The notes: a model not told the origin generated them from the letters alone. A stretch of 64,000 bases of DNA from Methanobacteriota archaeon (GCA_002720095.2 PBGP02000012.1:25113-89112), one strand, 5' to 3'; positions 48,080 to 60,229 are shown, counted from the stretch's first letter. Translations and numbers: made by a program.

Positions 48080-50106
48080 TTTTCTTTTCCTGTTAAGTTG
48101 TATTCAATTTTCTTTAGATTTATTTCTTCTAAAAGCTCGGAAATAAATTGCTCAATTTTGATTCCATTTCGTTGTATGTTATTCAGTCCTCTTATACTAA
48201 TTTGAGAATTATTTACTTCTTCGTCACCTAAAATCAACGTATATGGAGGTTTTAGTTTTCTGAGATTTTTAATTTTTTTACCAATGGTTGCATCAGAAAA
48301 GTCACAATCTACTCTAACTCCTAAAGCATGTAATTTTTGTTCAAGTTTTTTCCCGTATTCTGTATGTTTTTCTGAGATTGTTGCAATTGCAACTTGTGTC
48401 GGTGATAGCCAAGTTGGGAATTTTCCAGCAAAATGTTCAATCAGAACTCCGCAAAATCTTTCCATAGAGCCAAATGGTGCACGATGAATCATCACAGGTC
48501 TGTGCATTTTTCCATCCGCACCAGCATAATTAAGATTGAATCTTTGTGGTAAATTATAATCCACTTGAACAGTACCCAATTGCCATTCTCTTCCAAGAAC
48601 GTCTTTGACTACGAAATCTATTTTTGGTCCATAAAATGCCGCTTCACCAGGTTCTTCAGAAAAATCTACACCTAGTGATTTTGCAGCGTTTCTACATGAA
48701 TTCTCGGCATTATCCCAAGCTTCTTCCAAACCAACATATTTACTACTATCAGAATCTCTTAAACCAACTCTTACTCTATAGTTATTCATACCTAGGGTAG
48801 AGAAAATTATTTTTACGAGCCTCAGACAACCTAGAAGCTCATTTCCAATTTGATCTTCTCTGCAGAATAAATGAGCATCGTCTTGAGTAAATCCTCTGAC
48901 CCTAGTCATCCCGCTTATCTCACCTGATTGTTCCCATCGGTAAACCGTTCCAAATTCTGCCAGCCTAAGTGGTAAATCTCTGTATGAACGTGGTTTTGAT
49001 GAATATATTTTGATATGATGAGGACAGTTCATAGGTTTTAGTAGATAACCATTGAAATCACCTTCATGCATTTTATTCGCTAAATCTGAACAAGAGCAAC
49101 CCTCATCAACGAATTTTTTCATTTCATCATGATTAATCAAAGGAGGATATTGACTTTCTTGATAATAAGGAAAATGGCCGCTAGCTCTATATAAATCTAA
49201 TTTTCCAATATGTGGAGTATAGACCTGTTTATATCGTTGTTTATGGAGTTCAGAAGAAATAAACCGCTGTAATTCATTTCTGATAGTAGCTCCTCGAGGA
49301 GTCCATAATATCAAACCTTGACCAACGGTTTCGTCAATGTGGAATAGCTCCATTTGTTTACCAATTACTCTATGATCCCGTAGTTTTGCCTCAGACAATT
49401 GTCTAATTCTATCTTTAAGTTGATTTTTTGTTGGGTAAACCATTCCATAAATTCTGACTAATTTTTCGTTATTTTGATCACCCTTCCAATAAGCAGAAGA
49501 AATATTCGTCAATTTGAAATGAATTAGATTCGAAGTTTTTGGAACATGAGGACCTAAACATAAATCTACAAAGTTTCCTTGTCTGTATAAACTAGATCCA
49601 TCTCCAGCTTCTAATTTTTCCTCTATGATTTGTAATTTATACGGGTTATCTTTGAAAATATTTTTCAATTCGACGTCGCTAAACTCCAACCTTTCAATTT
49701 GCAAATTTTCTCGGCATAATCTTTGCATTTGTTTTTCGATTTCTTTCAATTCTTCTTCTCCAATGTTATCCATTGCGAAATCATAGTAAAACCCTCCTTC
49801 AACAGGAGGGCCGATTGTTGGTTTAGCTTCTGGAAAAATATCTGTTACTGCCTGAGCTAGAAGGTGTGCACACGAATGTCTAAGGATATACATACCTTCA
49901 TCCGAATCTACTTTTATTCCTTTAATTTCACAGTCATTTGTAATAACATATGAAAGATCTCTTTCAGTGCCGTCAATTAGTGCTGCAACACAACCATGTT
50001 TTTTCCCGTGAATATCCGTAATAACTTCTGAAGCAGTGATACCTGATACATATTGGTGGACCTCTTTAGTCTCTAAATTCACAGATACTAATCCCACGGT
50101 TTTCAT
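48076..50106 (-). CDS. thrS: Threonyl-tRNA synthetase, bacterial/eukaryotic domain type
   Basis: N-terminal TGS-like region, editing motifs HSCAH and CLGPH, catalytic MNCPHHIKIY and RGFTQDDAH. Start MKTVGLVS; ORF opens at 50178. Confidence 0.95.
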   Translation of the reverse strand: MKTVGLVSVNLETKEVHQYVSGITASEVITDIHGKKHGCVAALIDGTERDLSYVITNDCEIKGIKVDSDEGMYILRHSCAHLLAQAVTDIFPEAKPTIGPPVEGGFYYDFAMDNIGEEELKEIEKQMQRLCRENLQIERLEFSDVELKNIFKDNPYKLQIIEEKLEAGDGSSLYRQGNFVDLCLGPHVPKTSNLIHFKLTNISSAYWKGDQNNEKLVRIYGMVYPTKNQLKDRIRQLSEAKLRDHRVIGKQMELFHIDETVGQGLILWTPRGATIRNELQRFISSELHKQRYKQVYTPHIGKLDLYRASGHFPYYQESQYPPLINHDEMKKFVDEGCSCSDLANKMHEGDFNGYLLKPMNCPHHIKIYSSKPRSYRDLPLRLAEFGTVYRWEQSGEISGMTRVRGFTQDDAHLFCREDQIGNELLGCLRLVKIIFSTLGMNNYRVRVGLRDSDSSKYVGLEEAWDNAENSCRNAAKSLGVDFSEEPGEAAFYGPKIDFVVKDVLGREWQLGTVQVDYNLPQRFNLNYAGADGKMHRPVMIHRAPFGSMERFCGVLIEHFAGKFPTWLSPTQVAIATISEKHTEYGKKLEQKLHALGVRVDCDFSDATIGKKIKNLRKLKPPYTLILGDEEVNNSQISIRGLNNIQRNGIKIEQFISELLEEINLKKIEYNLTGKEN

Positions 50107-50189
50107 CCTTGCGTTTATGTTGTTATATTTGATTACGCCGCTTAATATTGTATAAGTTGAGTTATTATGTTGATTCATTACGATGTGCT

Positions 50190-51350
50190 GTGGCGAGAAT
50201 CGGTGTGCTGGTCAATCCTGATGCCGGGCTTGGTGGAAAATTGGGATTCAAGGGTAGCGATGGTAGAGCTGTCGAAGCAAGAATCTCTGGTGCCGAAGAT
50301 CGTGCTGGTCCGCGAATGAGAGAGTCAATTAGTCATTTTTTTAGTATTTTAAATTCTGAAAAGTATTTAAATTTCGATTTAATAATTTGCGGGGGTATTA
50401 TGGGTAGTGATTGGTTTCCAGAAGTTCATTTATCAAATCAAAAAATCGTTGGTAATTGGAAGGGTAATACTTCTTCAAAAGATACATCAAAAGCTATACA
50501 ATTATTGATAAGTGAGAATGTAGATCTCATTTTATATGCTGGTGGAGATGGAACTACGAGAGACATCGTTAATTCACTGAAGCATTATGACAAGGAAAAG
50601 TTACCTCTGGTTGGAGTTCCTTCTGGAGTAAAAATGTATTCCGGGTGTTTTGCGGAAGACCCTATTGCTGCTGCAGAGGTATTAAAAGCTTGGATCTGCG
50701 GCGAATTGGGGTTATCTTCTACCGAAGTCTTAGATATGAATGAGGATTTTTATCGTAATGGAGAATGGAAAATTGATATGTATGGAGAGGTAATTACGCC
50801 AGCAAGTCCTTTATGGATTCAGGGTAGTAAGCACCAAATTCAAGCGGTTGGGGAAGATGAGGTTATTGAATCACTTAGTGACCATATACAAGAAATGTAC
50901 GTCAGAAATAATGAATGTTTAACAATCTGGGGAGCAGGTGGTAGTTTGGGTAAAATTGCAGAGAATTGTGGTTTAGAAACAAGTCTATTGGGTATAGATG
51001 TAAGTATTGGCGACAGGTTAATTGGTAAGGATTTATCTGAAATAGAATTAATTGAGGTACTAGAAGATTATAATTTAAGAGAAAAAATATTATTGTTGTC
51101 TCCAATGGGTGGGCAAGGCTTTTTGATTGGTAGAGGTAATTTACAACTTTCTCCAAAGGTTTTGAAGATGGTAGGAATTGAAAATATTATTGGAGTGGCA
51201 ACTCCAGCTAAGTTACTATCAATTTCTAGGATAAGGATTGATACGGGAGACATTTCATTGGATAAAAAAATTAGAGCTAAAAAATACATAAAAATTATTC
51301 AGGGATATAGAACCATAAAAATAGTTAAAATTGATTCTCCGAATAATTAG
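50190..51350 (+). CDS. ATP-NAD kinase family protein
   Basis: GTG start; [25 protein letters not shown] and [17 protein letters not shown]. Confidence 0.85.
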   Translation: MARIGVLVNPDAGLGGKLGFKGSDGRAVEARISGAEDRAGPRMRESISHFFSILNSEKYLNFDLIICGGIMGSDWFPEVHLSNQKIVGNWKGNTSSKDTSKAIQLLISENVDLILYAGGDGTTRDIVNSLKHYDKEKLPLVGVPSGVKMYSGCFAEDPIAAAEVLKAWICGELGLSSTEVLDMNEDFYRNGEWKIDMYGEVITPASPLWIQGSKHQIQAVGEDEVIESLSDHIQEMYVRNNECLTIWGAGGSLGKIAENCGLETSLLGIDVSIGDRLIGKDLSEIELIEVLEDYNLREKILLLSPMGGQGFLIGRGNLQLSPKVLKMVGIENIIGVATPAKLLSISRIRIDTGDISLDKKIRAKKYIKIIQGYRTIKIVKIDSPNN

Positions 51351-53004
51351 GTATTTTTTGATTTGAAGAAGCCATTAATAATCCGTAGAATGGAGGACTT
51401 GGCTTCGTTGGTCGGGTTTTAAATTCTGGATGATATTGGGTAGCAAAGAAAAATGGATGGTTCTTTAATTCTATTATTTCCATCCTTTGACTCGTATCAT
51501 CTTTTCCAACAAATTTCATCCCAGCAGATTCGATTTGATTCATGAAATCTGGATTAACTTCATATCTATGCCTATGCCTCTCATAAATATAATCTAAGCC
51601 ATGGTATAACCTTGAGGCCAAGGAATTTTTGTCATTAATTATTGTTTTTCTCGAACCTAATCTCATCGTACCTCCAAGATGTGTTTTTGAAATTTCAGGC
51701 ATATAAATAATTACAGGATAGGGGGTATTGTCGTTAAATTCTGTTGAATTTGCATTCTCCCAATTTAACACATTTCTGCAAAATTCAATTATTGAGACTT
51801 GTAATCCTAAACAAATGCCTAAAAACGGTGTTGAAGACTTACGAGCATACTCAACAGCTAGAATTTTTCCCTCTACCCCTCTGTCTCCAAAACCACCTGG
51901 CACTAGTACCCCATCTGCGTCCTTCAATCTCCTCCATGAATCAGCATAAAGATCAGGGTCTGATTTTTCCACCTCATTCTCTAAATTACTCGCCTCAATC
52001 CATTCGATTACTAATTTTCTAGATGCAGCAAAAGAAGCGTGATTTAATGCCTTAGTCACAGAAAGATAAGAATCTGATAACCCTGTGTATTTTCCAACCA
52101 TTGCAATAGTAACTTTTTCAGTTAAATCATCTACATGTGTTGCCATGTCCATCCATTCATCCAAAAGTGGCCTACTTTTTGGAATTTTGAAGTTAAATTT
52201 TTGTGATAACAATACAAGTGCCCCTTGTTGATCAAGTAGTAGAGGAACTCTGTAGATATTTGAAACATCATTAGCAGACAGTACTGCGTTAGATTTAACA
52301 TGACAAAACAATGCAATTTTTTGTTTAGCTTCTTCCGTAAGTTTTGTTTCAGAACGACAAATAACTATGTCAGGTGTAATTCCAAGCCCCCTTAATTCTC
52401 TTACTGTGTGCTGAGTTGGTTTGGTTTTTTGTTCTCCGACAGGACCCATAACTGGAATCAAAGAAACATGAATAAAACAAATATTATCAGTACCAACTCT
52501 AAATTGAAATTGTCTCAATGCTTCAATGAATGGAGCGCTTTCAATATCTCCAACAGTCCCTCCCAATTCTACAATACAAACATCAGAGAGCTTTCCCGTA
52601 TCATTTCTTGGTTTATGAGCTACGTCTTCAATCCAATCTTGTATTGAGTCTGTTATGTGTGGCACAACCTGCACTGTTTTTCCTAAATAATCCCCTTTTC
52701 TTTCTGATTCAATCACTTTTGAGTATACTTTTCCTGTTGTTAAATTATTGTCTCTTCCTAGAGTAATATCCAGAAATCTTTCGTAATTACCCAAATCTAA
52801 ATCCGCTTCTCCTCCATCATCCAAAACAAAAACTTCTCCATGTTCGAAAGGACTCATTGTTCCTGCATCACTATTTAGATAAGGGTCAATTTTGATTGCA
52901 GTAACGCCTAAACCCGCTGATTTGAGTAACACTCCGATGCTTGAAGCAGTTACCCCTTTTCCTAATCCGCTCAGGACTCCCCCCGAAACTACGACGTACT
53001 TCAT
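51325..53004 (-). CDS. pyrG: CTP synthase
   Basis: [71 protein letters not shown]. Confidence 0.97.
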   Translation of the reverse strand: MKYVVVSGGVLSGLGKGVTASSIGVLLKSAGLGVTAIKIDPYLNSDAGTMSPFEHGEVFVLDDGGEADLDLGNYERFLDITLGRDNNLTTGKVYSKVIESERKGDYLGKTVQVVPHITDSIQDWIEDVAHKPRNDTGKLSDVCIVELGGTVGDIESAPFIEALRQFQFRVGTDNICFIHVSLIPVMGPVGEQKTKPTQHTVRELRGLGITPDIVICRSETKLTEEAKQKIALFCHVKSNAVLSANDVSNIYRVPLLLDQQGALVLLSQKFNFKIPKSRPLLDEWMDMATHVDDLTEKVTIAMVGKYTGLSDSYLSVTKALNHASFAASRKLVIEWIEASNLENEVEKSDPDLYADSWRRLKDADGVLVPGGFGDRGVEGKILAVEYARKSSTPFLGICLGLQVSIIEFCRNVLNWENANSTEFNDNTPYPVIIYMPEISKTHLGGTMRLGSRKTIINDKNSLASRLYHGLDYIYERHRHRYEVNPDFMNQIESAGMKFVGKDDTSQRMEIIELKNHPFFFATQYHPEFKTRPTKPSPPFYGLLMASSNQKIPNYSENQF

Positions 53005-53129
53005 ACCATCAACGGGGTACTAATCCCTTCGTCCCCTTTAATTATCATTTTGTATTATTTTTATTTTTGAGCAACTAATTTTAATTTTACACCTTCAGAT
53101 TCAAGTATTGAATACACCAACGTCAACAC

Positions 53130-54083
53130 ATGGGAGACCCTCTGCAAAGACGCATTTTGGTAACAGGTGCTCTCGGTCAAATTGGAATTGAATTGCTAGA
53201 GGCGTTGTCTGAAAAATTCGGATATGAGAATATTATTGCTTCAGATATTCGTAGTTTTGACCACCTGGAGATAAATGTACAGAAGTACGTAGAATTAGAT
53301 GTGCTTGATATCGAAAAGTTGGAGAGAGTTATTGTTGAAAATGAAATTAATGAGATTTATCATTTAGCTGCAATATTATCTGCAAACGGAGAAAAGAATC
53401 CTCAATTATGTTGGAAGATAAATGTAAATGGACTTTTAAATGTCTTAGAATTAGCAAAAAAATATAAATTCAGAGTTTTTTCTCCATCTTCAATTGCAGT
53501 TTTCGGGCCCGATGCTGGTAAATTAGCGTTACAGAAATCACCTTTAAATCCTTCAACATTATACGGAATAACCAAGGTTACTGGAGAACTAATGGCAGAA
53601 TACTACCATACAATTCATGGTGTAGATATTAGAGGAATTAGGTACCCTGGTTTAATTTCATGGAAAGTATTACCTGGAGGAGGGACTACAGATTATGCTG
53701 TAAACATATTCCACAAAGCCGTAAATCATGAAGAATACGATTGTTTTGTCAATGAGGATACAAGATTACCAATGATGTATATTGATGATGCAATTAGAGC
53801 TACACTCGAATTAATGGATGCCCCTAGAGAAAAATTATCTATTAGTGGTGGTTATAATTTACCTAGTCTTAGTTTCACAGCCAAAGAATTGTATGATGAA
53901 ATAAAGAAGTTTATTCCATCATTTAAATGTAACTTTATACCAGATCGTCGTCAAGAGTTTGCAGATTCATGGCCGGATGAAACAGAAGGCAAATACTCTA
54001 CTGAAGAATGGGGATATGAATTGGAATATGATTTGGGTTCATTGTGTGAGAAAATGATCAATTCATTGATGAAAAGGTACTAA
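53130..54083 (+). CDS. NAD-dependent epimerase/dehydratase, short-chain L-threonine dehydrogenase-like
   Basis: ILVTGALGQIGIELLEAL, SPSSIAVFGPDAGK, TLYGITKVTGELMAEYYH, GIRYPGLISWKVLPGGGTTDYAVNIF. Confidence 0.8.
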   Translation: MGDPLQRRILVTGALGQIGIELLEALSEKFGYENIIASDIRSFDHLEINVQKYVELDVLDIEKLERVIVENEINEIYHLAAILSANGEKNPQLCWKINVNGLLNVLELAKKYKFRVFSPSSIAVFGPDAGKLALQKSPLNPSTLYGITKVTGELMAEYYHTIHGVDIRGIRYPGLISWKVLPGGGTTDYAVNIFHKAVNHEEYDCFVNEDTRLPMMYIDDAIRATLELMDAPREKLSISGGYNLPSLSFTAKELYDEIKKFIPSFKCNFIPDRRQEFADSWPDETEGKYSTEEWGYELEYDLGSLCEKMINSLMKRY

Positions 54084-55672
54084 TTTTCATTAATCTCATC
54101 TTCAATACCTTCTGGAATTGTAGGGTCATTTTTAGCCCATAGAACATCATCAATCCTTAAAATGCTAATCGCAGCGGCTGTAGAGCTCGCCAACGCCTGT
54201 TCATGTTGTCGAATATTTTCAATTATACCTTTATCAATCATATTACAGATTTCTCCAGTTTCGACGTCAAATCCCCAATAATTTGACATTTTCGTTTTTG
54301 ATGATGCCTGTGCAGCATTCAATTTCAAAATCTTATCTATGGGATCTAAACCAGAATTTATTGCCAAAGTTCGAGGTATGACTTCTAAAGCGTCTGCATA
54401 TGCAAGAATGGCTAAAGATTCTCTGCCTTTAAACTCTTCAGCCCACTTCTTTAGGTGTCTACTTAATGCCATCTGGGTTGCACCTCCGCCAGGTAGAAAT
54501 AATCCTTTTTCATTAGCTTCACATGCTACACCTAACGTGTCAGAAAATGATTTTTCAATATCATCTAGTAATGCTTGATTACTTCCTCGAATAACTAGTG
54601 TCATTCCTTTACTGTTAGTACCTCTAACCACCCAGTGTGTTATTCCAGACCAATTTAATTCTTCACTAGATTCAAATTTTCCTAAGTCATCTCTTTTTGC
54701 CATTCTGGGTGAAGCAATTACAGATGCAGAACAAGTTCTAGCTAATAATTCTAAATCTTCTTTTTCAACTCTTCTGTAGGCAGTAATGCCATTTTTTTGT
54801 AACAATCGTATTGCATAATCATCTATACCATCTCTACAAACTAAAATATCTGGACTAATTTTTATTATATCATCTATTTGTTCTGAAATTAATGCTAACT
54901 CTTTTTCCCTAAATGCTGCAATCATAGTTGGTTCTGTAATATTAATTTTAGTAGTCATGGTTGGTTTTTTGTTCTCTATCCCTCCGTCTAAAATTAGAAT
55001 ATTTCCTTTTGAAAAATTCCTTTTCATGTCTGGACTGCATGCCTGTTTGGCTAAAACTAATCCTTTCAACAGGTATGAGTCTTCAACACTTCCACCTTTA
55101 TTTTGAATAATTTTTAGATTATTTTTAGCTTCAATTTCTCGAGCAGTCTTACAGATTAAACTTACAAGGTGATCTCTAAGTGTAGAACCAAATTTCACAG
55201 AAAGCGACGTTTTTACGACATTTTCAAGTTTATCTCCGTGTTTTATTTTAATTGCATTTGAGTGAATAAATTCATTGGATGTTTCATAAGCCAAGGAATA
55301 TCCGTTAGAAATAATTGAGGGGTGGATTCCTTTTTGATATAGTTCCCAAGCATTCTGTAATAGTTCCGATGATATCAAAACCGTGGAAGTTGTACCGTCG
55401 TATACTGTATTATCTTGAGTGATTGCGACTTGAATTAACATTTTTGCAATAGGATGTTCAATTATTGCATTTTCTAAGATTGAAGCCCCATCATTCGTAA
55501 TTTTAACGGCTCCATTTTCTGTTACTAACATTTTGTCTAAGCCTTTAGGTCCAAGCGTAGTCTTTACTGCACCAGCTAGAGCGTCGGCAGCTTCGATATT
55601 TTTATACAAAGCTTCCTTTCCTTTTATACGGCTTGTCTCATTCAAGAGCTGAGCTTCATCTCCTCCACTCAT
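54080..55672 (-). CDS. Thermosome subunit (group II chaperonin)
   Basis: [52 protein letters not shown] opens at 55693. Confidence 0.97.
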   Translation of the reverse strand: MSGGDEAQLLNETSRIKGKEALYKNIEAADALAGAVKTTLGPKGLDKMLVTENGAVKITNDGASILENAIIEHPIAKMLIQVAITQDNTVYDGTTSTVLISSELLQNAWELYQKGIHPSIISNGYSLAYETSNEFIHSNAIKIKHGDKLENVVKTSLSVKFGSTLRDHLVSLICKTAREIEAKNNLKIIQNKGGSVEDSYLLKGLVLAKQACSPDMKRNFSKGNILILDGGIENKKPTMTTKINITEPTMIAAFREKELALISEQIDDIIKISPDILVCRDGIDDYAIRLLQKNGITAYRRVEKEDLELLARTCSASVIASPRMAKRDDLGKFESSEELNWSGITHWVVRGTNSKGMTLVIRGSNQALLDDIEKSFSDTLGVACEANEKGLFLPGGGATQMALSRHLKKWAEEFKGRESLAILAYADALEVIPRTLAINSGLDPIDKILKLNAAQASSKTKMSNYWGFDVETGEICNMIDKGIIENIRQHEQALASSTAAAISILRIDDVLWAKNDPTIPEGIEDEINEN

Positions 55673-55764
55673 TTCAAACAAATGGCCGAACATTTATTCA
55701 GTATTAAGTTCATCCTAGTTTGTTTAACTGAATTTAAAAACTAAATTATCAGATTTTAATAATG

Positions 55765-55772
55765 TTTATATA
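55765..55772 (+). promoter_or_regulatory. Candidate TATA box for the 55815/dnaK transcription unit
   Basis: TTTATATA 43 nt upstream of the ATG at 55815, in the divergent thermosome/dnaK intergenic region. Confidence 0.45.
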
Positions 55773-55814
55773 GGCCCGCTATACAACCTCGGGTTAACTA
55801 GCGAGGTAATCGGG

Positions 55815-56438
55815 ATGACAAGAGATTCTAACGATAAATTTGAAGACGAAATAATAAAGCAATTAATGGAATTATTTTCAGGAATGAATTTACCTATGGA
55901 TGAAAAGATGTTTTCTGGAATGGTAAAAGATATGATCAAACAATTTGATACAATGGGTATTGATCCTAAAAAGTTTAACTCAAAAGAAGTTAATTTTAAC
56001 ATAGACGTTAGCTCAATCAAAGACGCGATTTCAGGTGGTGCAGATATAGCTGAAATGTTAAATAATTTAGGATTCAGAGTCGAACAAAAATCTAGCAGGG
56101 GTGAAAAATTAACCGTAGAACTTGAAGATGATACAGGTGTTGAAGAGATCAGAGAATTACCTTCGGCAGATTGGTACTTAGATGGGTGGTATTTGCATGC
56201 TACCACTGATATCTCAAGATTTGATGTTGCTAGTGATGATTTATCATTACATTTAGTTAATAATGGAAGGTTGTTAGAAATTTTTTCAACAGCACAAGTT
56301 TCACCTCTCAAAAGAATAAGATTGCCGCAATCTTGTGATAATCTTGAAGAGTGGGATCTGAACAATGGAATATTAGATTTGAGACTCAAATTAAATCCAC
56401 CAAATTCAAACGGAATAATTAGTATAGAGGAGGAATAG
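55815..56438 (+). CDS. Uncharacterised protein with possible Hsp20/alpha-crystallin-like fold, upstream of dnaK
   Basis: Helical N-terminus then beta-rich segment ([10 protein letters not shown]...[24 protein letters not shown]...[14 protein letters not shown]); ends 2 nt before dnaK. Confidence 0.5.
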   Translation: MTRDSNDKFEDEIIKQLMELFSGMNLPMDEKMFSGMVKDMIKQFDTMGIDPKKFNSKEVNFNIDVSSIKDAISGGADIAEMLNNLGFRVEQKSSRGEKLTVELEDDTGVEEIRELPSADWYLDGWYLHATTDISRFDVASDDLSLHLVNNGRLLEIFSTAQVSPLKRIRLPQSCDNLEEWDLNNGILDLRLKLNPPNSNGIISIEEE

Positions 56439-56440
56439 AC

Positions 56441-58324
56441 ATGGGAACAGTAATAGGAATAGACTTAGGAACGACAAACAGCTGTGTGGCTACACTAGAA
56501 AACGGAGAAGCGGTAATAATACCCAACTCCGAGGGTTCAAGAACAACTCCGAGTGTAGTAGCTTTTTCTAAAGATGGAGAAAGACTAATCGGAATTACAG
56601 CGAAAAGACAAGCAGTAACCAATTCAGATAGAACAATACTATCAGTCAAGAGAGAAATGGGTACTAAGTGGAAAACGGATGTGGATAATAATAAATATAC
56701 ACCACAAGAGGTTTCAGCATTTATTTTACAAAAATTGAAAGCTGATGCAGAAGAATATCTTGGCCATAAAGTTACCAAAGCTGTGATAACATGTCCAGCA
56801 TATTTTACTGATGCACAAAGGAAAGCAACTAAAGATGCTGGAAGAATTGCTGGTTTAGAGGTATTAAGAATTATTAACGAACCTACAGCTGCGGCACTTG
56901 CTTATGGAGTAGACAAAGAAGATGACCAAACCATCTTGGTCTACGATCTTGGAGGAGGGACATTTGATGTATCGATTCTCGAAATATATTCTGTGGATGG
57001 TCAACCACAAATTGAAGTTAAGGCCACAGATGGAAACAATAGACTCGGAGGAGACGATTTTGATGATGCAATAATTAAATGGCTAATTACTGAATTTAAA
57101 AAGAACACAGGGATTGATCTAAGCAAGGACAATCAAGCCATGAGTAGATTGAAGGAATCTGCCGAGAAAGCTAAAATAGAACTGTCAGGAACAACACAGA
57201 CACAAATTAATTTGCCATTTATCACAATGAAAGACGGGCAACCAGAGCATCTTGATGTTTCGCTAACCAGAGCGAAGTTCGAGGAATTAACGTCAAAACT
57301 AGTTGAATCTACTATGAAACCAACATTAAGAGCTCTTAAGGATGCAAAAATCAGTAAAAATGAAATCGACAAAGTGATACTTATTGGTGGTTCAACTAGA
57401 ATTCCAGCTGTACAGAATGCCCTAGAGAAAGCTATTGGTAAAAAGCCTTTCAAGGGTATGAATCCTGATGAAGCTGTGGCTGCTGGAGCAGCATTACAGG
57501 CAGGTATCATAGTTGGAGATGAAGATGTAGGTGATATTTTACTTCTTGATGTTACACCTTTATCTTTAGGAATTGAGACGTTGGGTGGTGTAATGACACG
57601 TTTGATTGATCGTAATACTACAATACCTACCAGACGTAGTGAAGTATTCTCAACTGCAGCCGATAATCAACCAGCTGTTGAAGTACATGTTTTACAAGGT
57701 GAGCGAGAATTTGCTAAAGACAATGTCACTCTAGGTCAATTCCATTTAGTTGGAATACCCGCAGCACCGAGAGGGGTTCCACAGATTGAAGTCACATTTG
57801 ATATAGATGCAAATGGTATTGTTAATGTCACCGCAAAAGATTTAGGCACTGGTACGGAACAATCAGTAAAAATAGAATCACAAACATCATTAAGCGAAGA
57901 AGAAATACAGACTAAAATTAATGAAGCTGAAGAATTTGCTGAGGAGGATAAGAGAAGAAAAGCTAGAGTTGATTTACGCAATCAAGCAGACAGTATAGTT
58001 TACCAAACCAAGAAAACATTAGACGATGCTGGAGACAAGTTAGAAGACAAAGAAACAGATGAAATTAAATCATTATTAGATGATTTAGAATCTCTAATCC
58101 GTAAAGAAGATCAACTAATTGAAATTGAAGATATAGATGAAGCAGCCATTCAAGCAAAAGTTAGCGAGATAGAGTCAGCTATGCATGGAATTTCAACCAA
58201 ATTATATGAGGCTGCTGCCGCAGCTGTTTCGGAGGAACAAGCGTCTAATTCAGATGGAACCTCAATAAATATTGACGATGATGTGGTTGATACAGATTAC
58301 GAAGTGATTGATGACACTGATTGA
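56441..58324 (+). CDS. dnaK: Hsp70 chaperone DnaK
   Basis: [39 protein letters not shown], acidic C-terminus. Confidence 0.98.
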   Translation: MGTVIGIDLGTTNSCVATLENGEAVIIPNSEGSRTTPSVVAFSKDGERLIGITAKRQAVTNSDRTILSVKREMGTKWKTDVDNNKYTPQEVSAFILQKLKADAEEYLGHKVTKAVITCPAYFTDAQRKATKDAGRIAGLEVLRIINEPTAAALAYGVDKEDDQTILVYDLGGGTFDVSILEIYSVDGQPQIEVKATDGNNRLGGDDFDDAIIKWLITEFKKNTGIDLSKDNQAMSRLKESAEKAKIELSGTTQTQINLPFITMKDGQPEHLDVSLTRAKFEELTSKLVESTMKPTLRALKDAKISKNEIDKVILIGGSTRIPAVQNALEKAIGKKPFKGMNPDEAVAAGAALQAGIIVGDEDVGDILLLDVTPLSLGIETLGGVMTRLIDRNTTIPTRRSEVFSTAADNQPAVEVHVLQGEREFAKDNVTLGQFHLVGIPAAPRGVPQIEVTFDIDANGIVNVTAKDLGTGTEQSVKIESQTSLSEEEIQTKINEAEEFAEEDKRRKARVDLRNQADSIVYQTKKTLDDAGDKLEDKETDEIKSLLDDLESLIRKEDQLIEIEDIDEAAIQAKVSEIESAMHGISTKLYEAAAAAVSEEQASNSDGTSINIDDDVVDTDYEVIDDTD

Positions 58325-58333
58325 ATTTTTTAA

Positions 58334-60229
58334 TCAGATATTCAGTTCATCAGTTTTTGTAATAAATGAAAGTGCTTCAGGCTTTTCTACTGCAACTAAG
58401 CCTCTAATGTTATATTTTTCATGTAATATATCTGGAGGATTAGCGACTTTAACCTTACTATCTTTAATATCAATTAAATTGCCTATAACTGCATTAAAAT
58501 CACCTTTTGGTAACCATAAACCAATATTTCCAAGTTCTAAATGATGAGAAATAATAAGTTTTTGACCGTCAACATCTTCATGAACACTTAGAATCACCAA
58601 TGGGGACTCATCAGAAATTAATTTATTTGATGGTTGCCATTCTTTCCAAGTTTCATTCAACGGTTTAGACAACTCTTCTGTTTTTTCTTCAATTTCGGTA
58701 ATTTTAGATTCGAATTTAATTTTAGAATCTTCATGTACTTCATTTAGATTATCTAATAGTTTCCTCACTCCTGGGAATTTTGTAATCTCTTCGTCATTAA
58801 TCGATGAATTTACCAGAAATAAAACTTCGGCTAATTTATCGATTAATTCATCTTGAGTAGATTCAATAGCACATTCCATAGCTTCATCAAAGATTTCAAT
58901 TGCAAGTATTGGTCGATCTATTGCAAGTAAAGAATTCCCTAAAATTAATAATAAATTAGCGGCTTTTAATTTATCTTTTTCTACAATTAATTTTGCAGAA
59001 GAAATATGATTTTTGGCAATTTCTAATTCACCATGTAAATGTCTTGAAATTGCAGAAGATACGATATAAATCAATCTATTTTCATTTGTATTTTGTGCTT
59101 GTCTATCTGCCGTTTCAAATAGAGATGCTGCTCTTGACCAATTTTCATCAGATAGTGCTAACAATCCAAGTTGGTACATTGCTCTCATCTCTGCATTGTT
59201 GTCATCAATTAGAGTAGCAGAATAGAGTGCACGTGAAAAATGATTTCTAGCTTGAGGTAAGTTGCCTAATAATTTAGCCATCATCCCTAAAGAAGATTCC
59301 ATTCTGTAAATATATCCAGCTATGGCTCTATGAGCAATTTCTGCAGAGTCCTCATTAAGCGGGCTCAATCCAAGACCAATCTCTTCCATAATTTCACTAA
59401 GCAAATTAGTAGCACTATTATATTCTCCTTGAATATCATCCGCTATTTCATTTGAGGAAATTTCAGTAATATATTCATCAATTTTTGATACTTTAGAACA
59501 AACTTCAGGGAGTGTTCCTAATTTATTGATATAGGTTTTTTTTACTTTTTCTCCTCGAATAATTCTTTGTAATGCAGAAATTAATTTATTACTATTATTG
59601 GAATCTGTCTCTTCAATTGGTTCGGGTAAGATTCTAGTTTCAAGTAATGAGTCGACCATCCAAGTTAATTTTTCTTGAATATTATATTGTCCAGCTCTAC
59701 TAATAGCATACTGCATTTCAGCAGCACGAATCCTTCTTGAAAGATTTTTCAAACGTTTTTTTTGCTTGCTGGAACCTAAGTCTGCTAATCTTTGTAAAAA
59801 TGTTGAAGGTGGACATGTTTCAAACCCAAGATTCGCCTTATTTCCGGTAGTAGTCATTTTAAAATCATCAGTTACAAGGGTAACGGAATTTCCTTCACGC
59901 ACCAATTGAGATGCTAATACCATTAATGATAAATCTACATCTTGAGGAGCCGCCTTTTCACCTATTAGCTTAGCAAGACCAATTATTTGTGATTCATCAA
60001 CTGGAATTGTAGTTAATACAGTTTGAAATTTCTCAAGTAGGTTTGGTTGTTTATTCCATCTTCTAAATCGTACATTTTTTATTTCTTTGTGGACACCAGG
60101 TGTTACGAAAATAGATGTTTGTATTTTCCTAAAAATATCTGAAATATCATTTAAGAATGTATCTGGAGCCATAGAACCAAGATGAATAAAACAATTTGAA
60201 TCAACCACCCATTTGTTAGACATGAACAA
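58334..60229 (-). CDS. PIN-domain protein with C-terminal TPR-like repeats
   Basis: KWVVDSNCFIHLG, TPGVHKEI, QDVDLSLMVLASQL, VTLVTDDFKM give D/E/D/D spacing of a PIN domain; TPR-like AKLLGNLPQARNHFSRALYSATL and LLALSDENWSRAASLFETADRQA. Confidence 0.7.
   Translation of the reverse strand: MFMSNKWVVDSNCFIHLGSMAPDTFLNDISDIFRKIQTSIFVTPGVHKEIKNVRFRRWNKQPNLLEKFQTVLTTIPVDESQIIGLAKLIGEKAAPQDVDLSLMVLASQLVREGNSVTLVTDDFKMTTTGNKANLGFETCPPSTFLQRLADLGSSKQKKRLKNLSRRIRAAEMQYAISRAGQYNIQEKLTWMVDSLLETRILPEPIEETDSNNSNKLISALQRIIRGEKVKKTYINKLGTLPEVCSKVSKIDEYITEISSNEIADDIQGEYNSATNLLSEIMEEIGLGLSPLNEDSAEIAHRAIAGYIYRMESSLGMMAKLLGNLPQARNHFSRALYSATLIDDNNAEMRAMYQLGLLALSDENWSRAASLFETADRQAQNTNENRLIYIVSSAISRHLHGELEIAKNHISSAKLIVEKDKLKAANLLLILGNSLLAIDRPILAIEIFDEAMECAIESTQDELIDKLAEVLFLVNSSINDEEITKFPGVRKLLDNLNEVHEDSKIKFESKITEIEEKTEELSKPLNETWKEWQPSNKLISDESPLVILSVHEDVDGQKLIISHHLELGNIGLWLPKGDFNAVIGNLIDIKDSKVKVANPPDILHEKYNIRGLVAVEKPEALSFITKTDELNI

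Noticed and set aside
55716-55743. TAGTTT...AAACTA inverted repeat in the thermosome/dnaK intergenic region as a heat-shock operator
   Set aside because: Arms only 6 bp in very AT-rich DNA; not distinguishable from chance.
55766-56389. Minus-strand 207-aa ORF, Ser/Pro-rich
   Set aside because: Antisense to the Hsp20-like ORF, which has better operon context and codon pattern.
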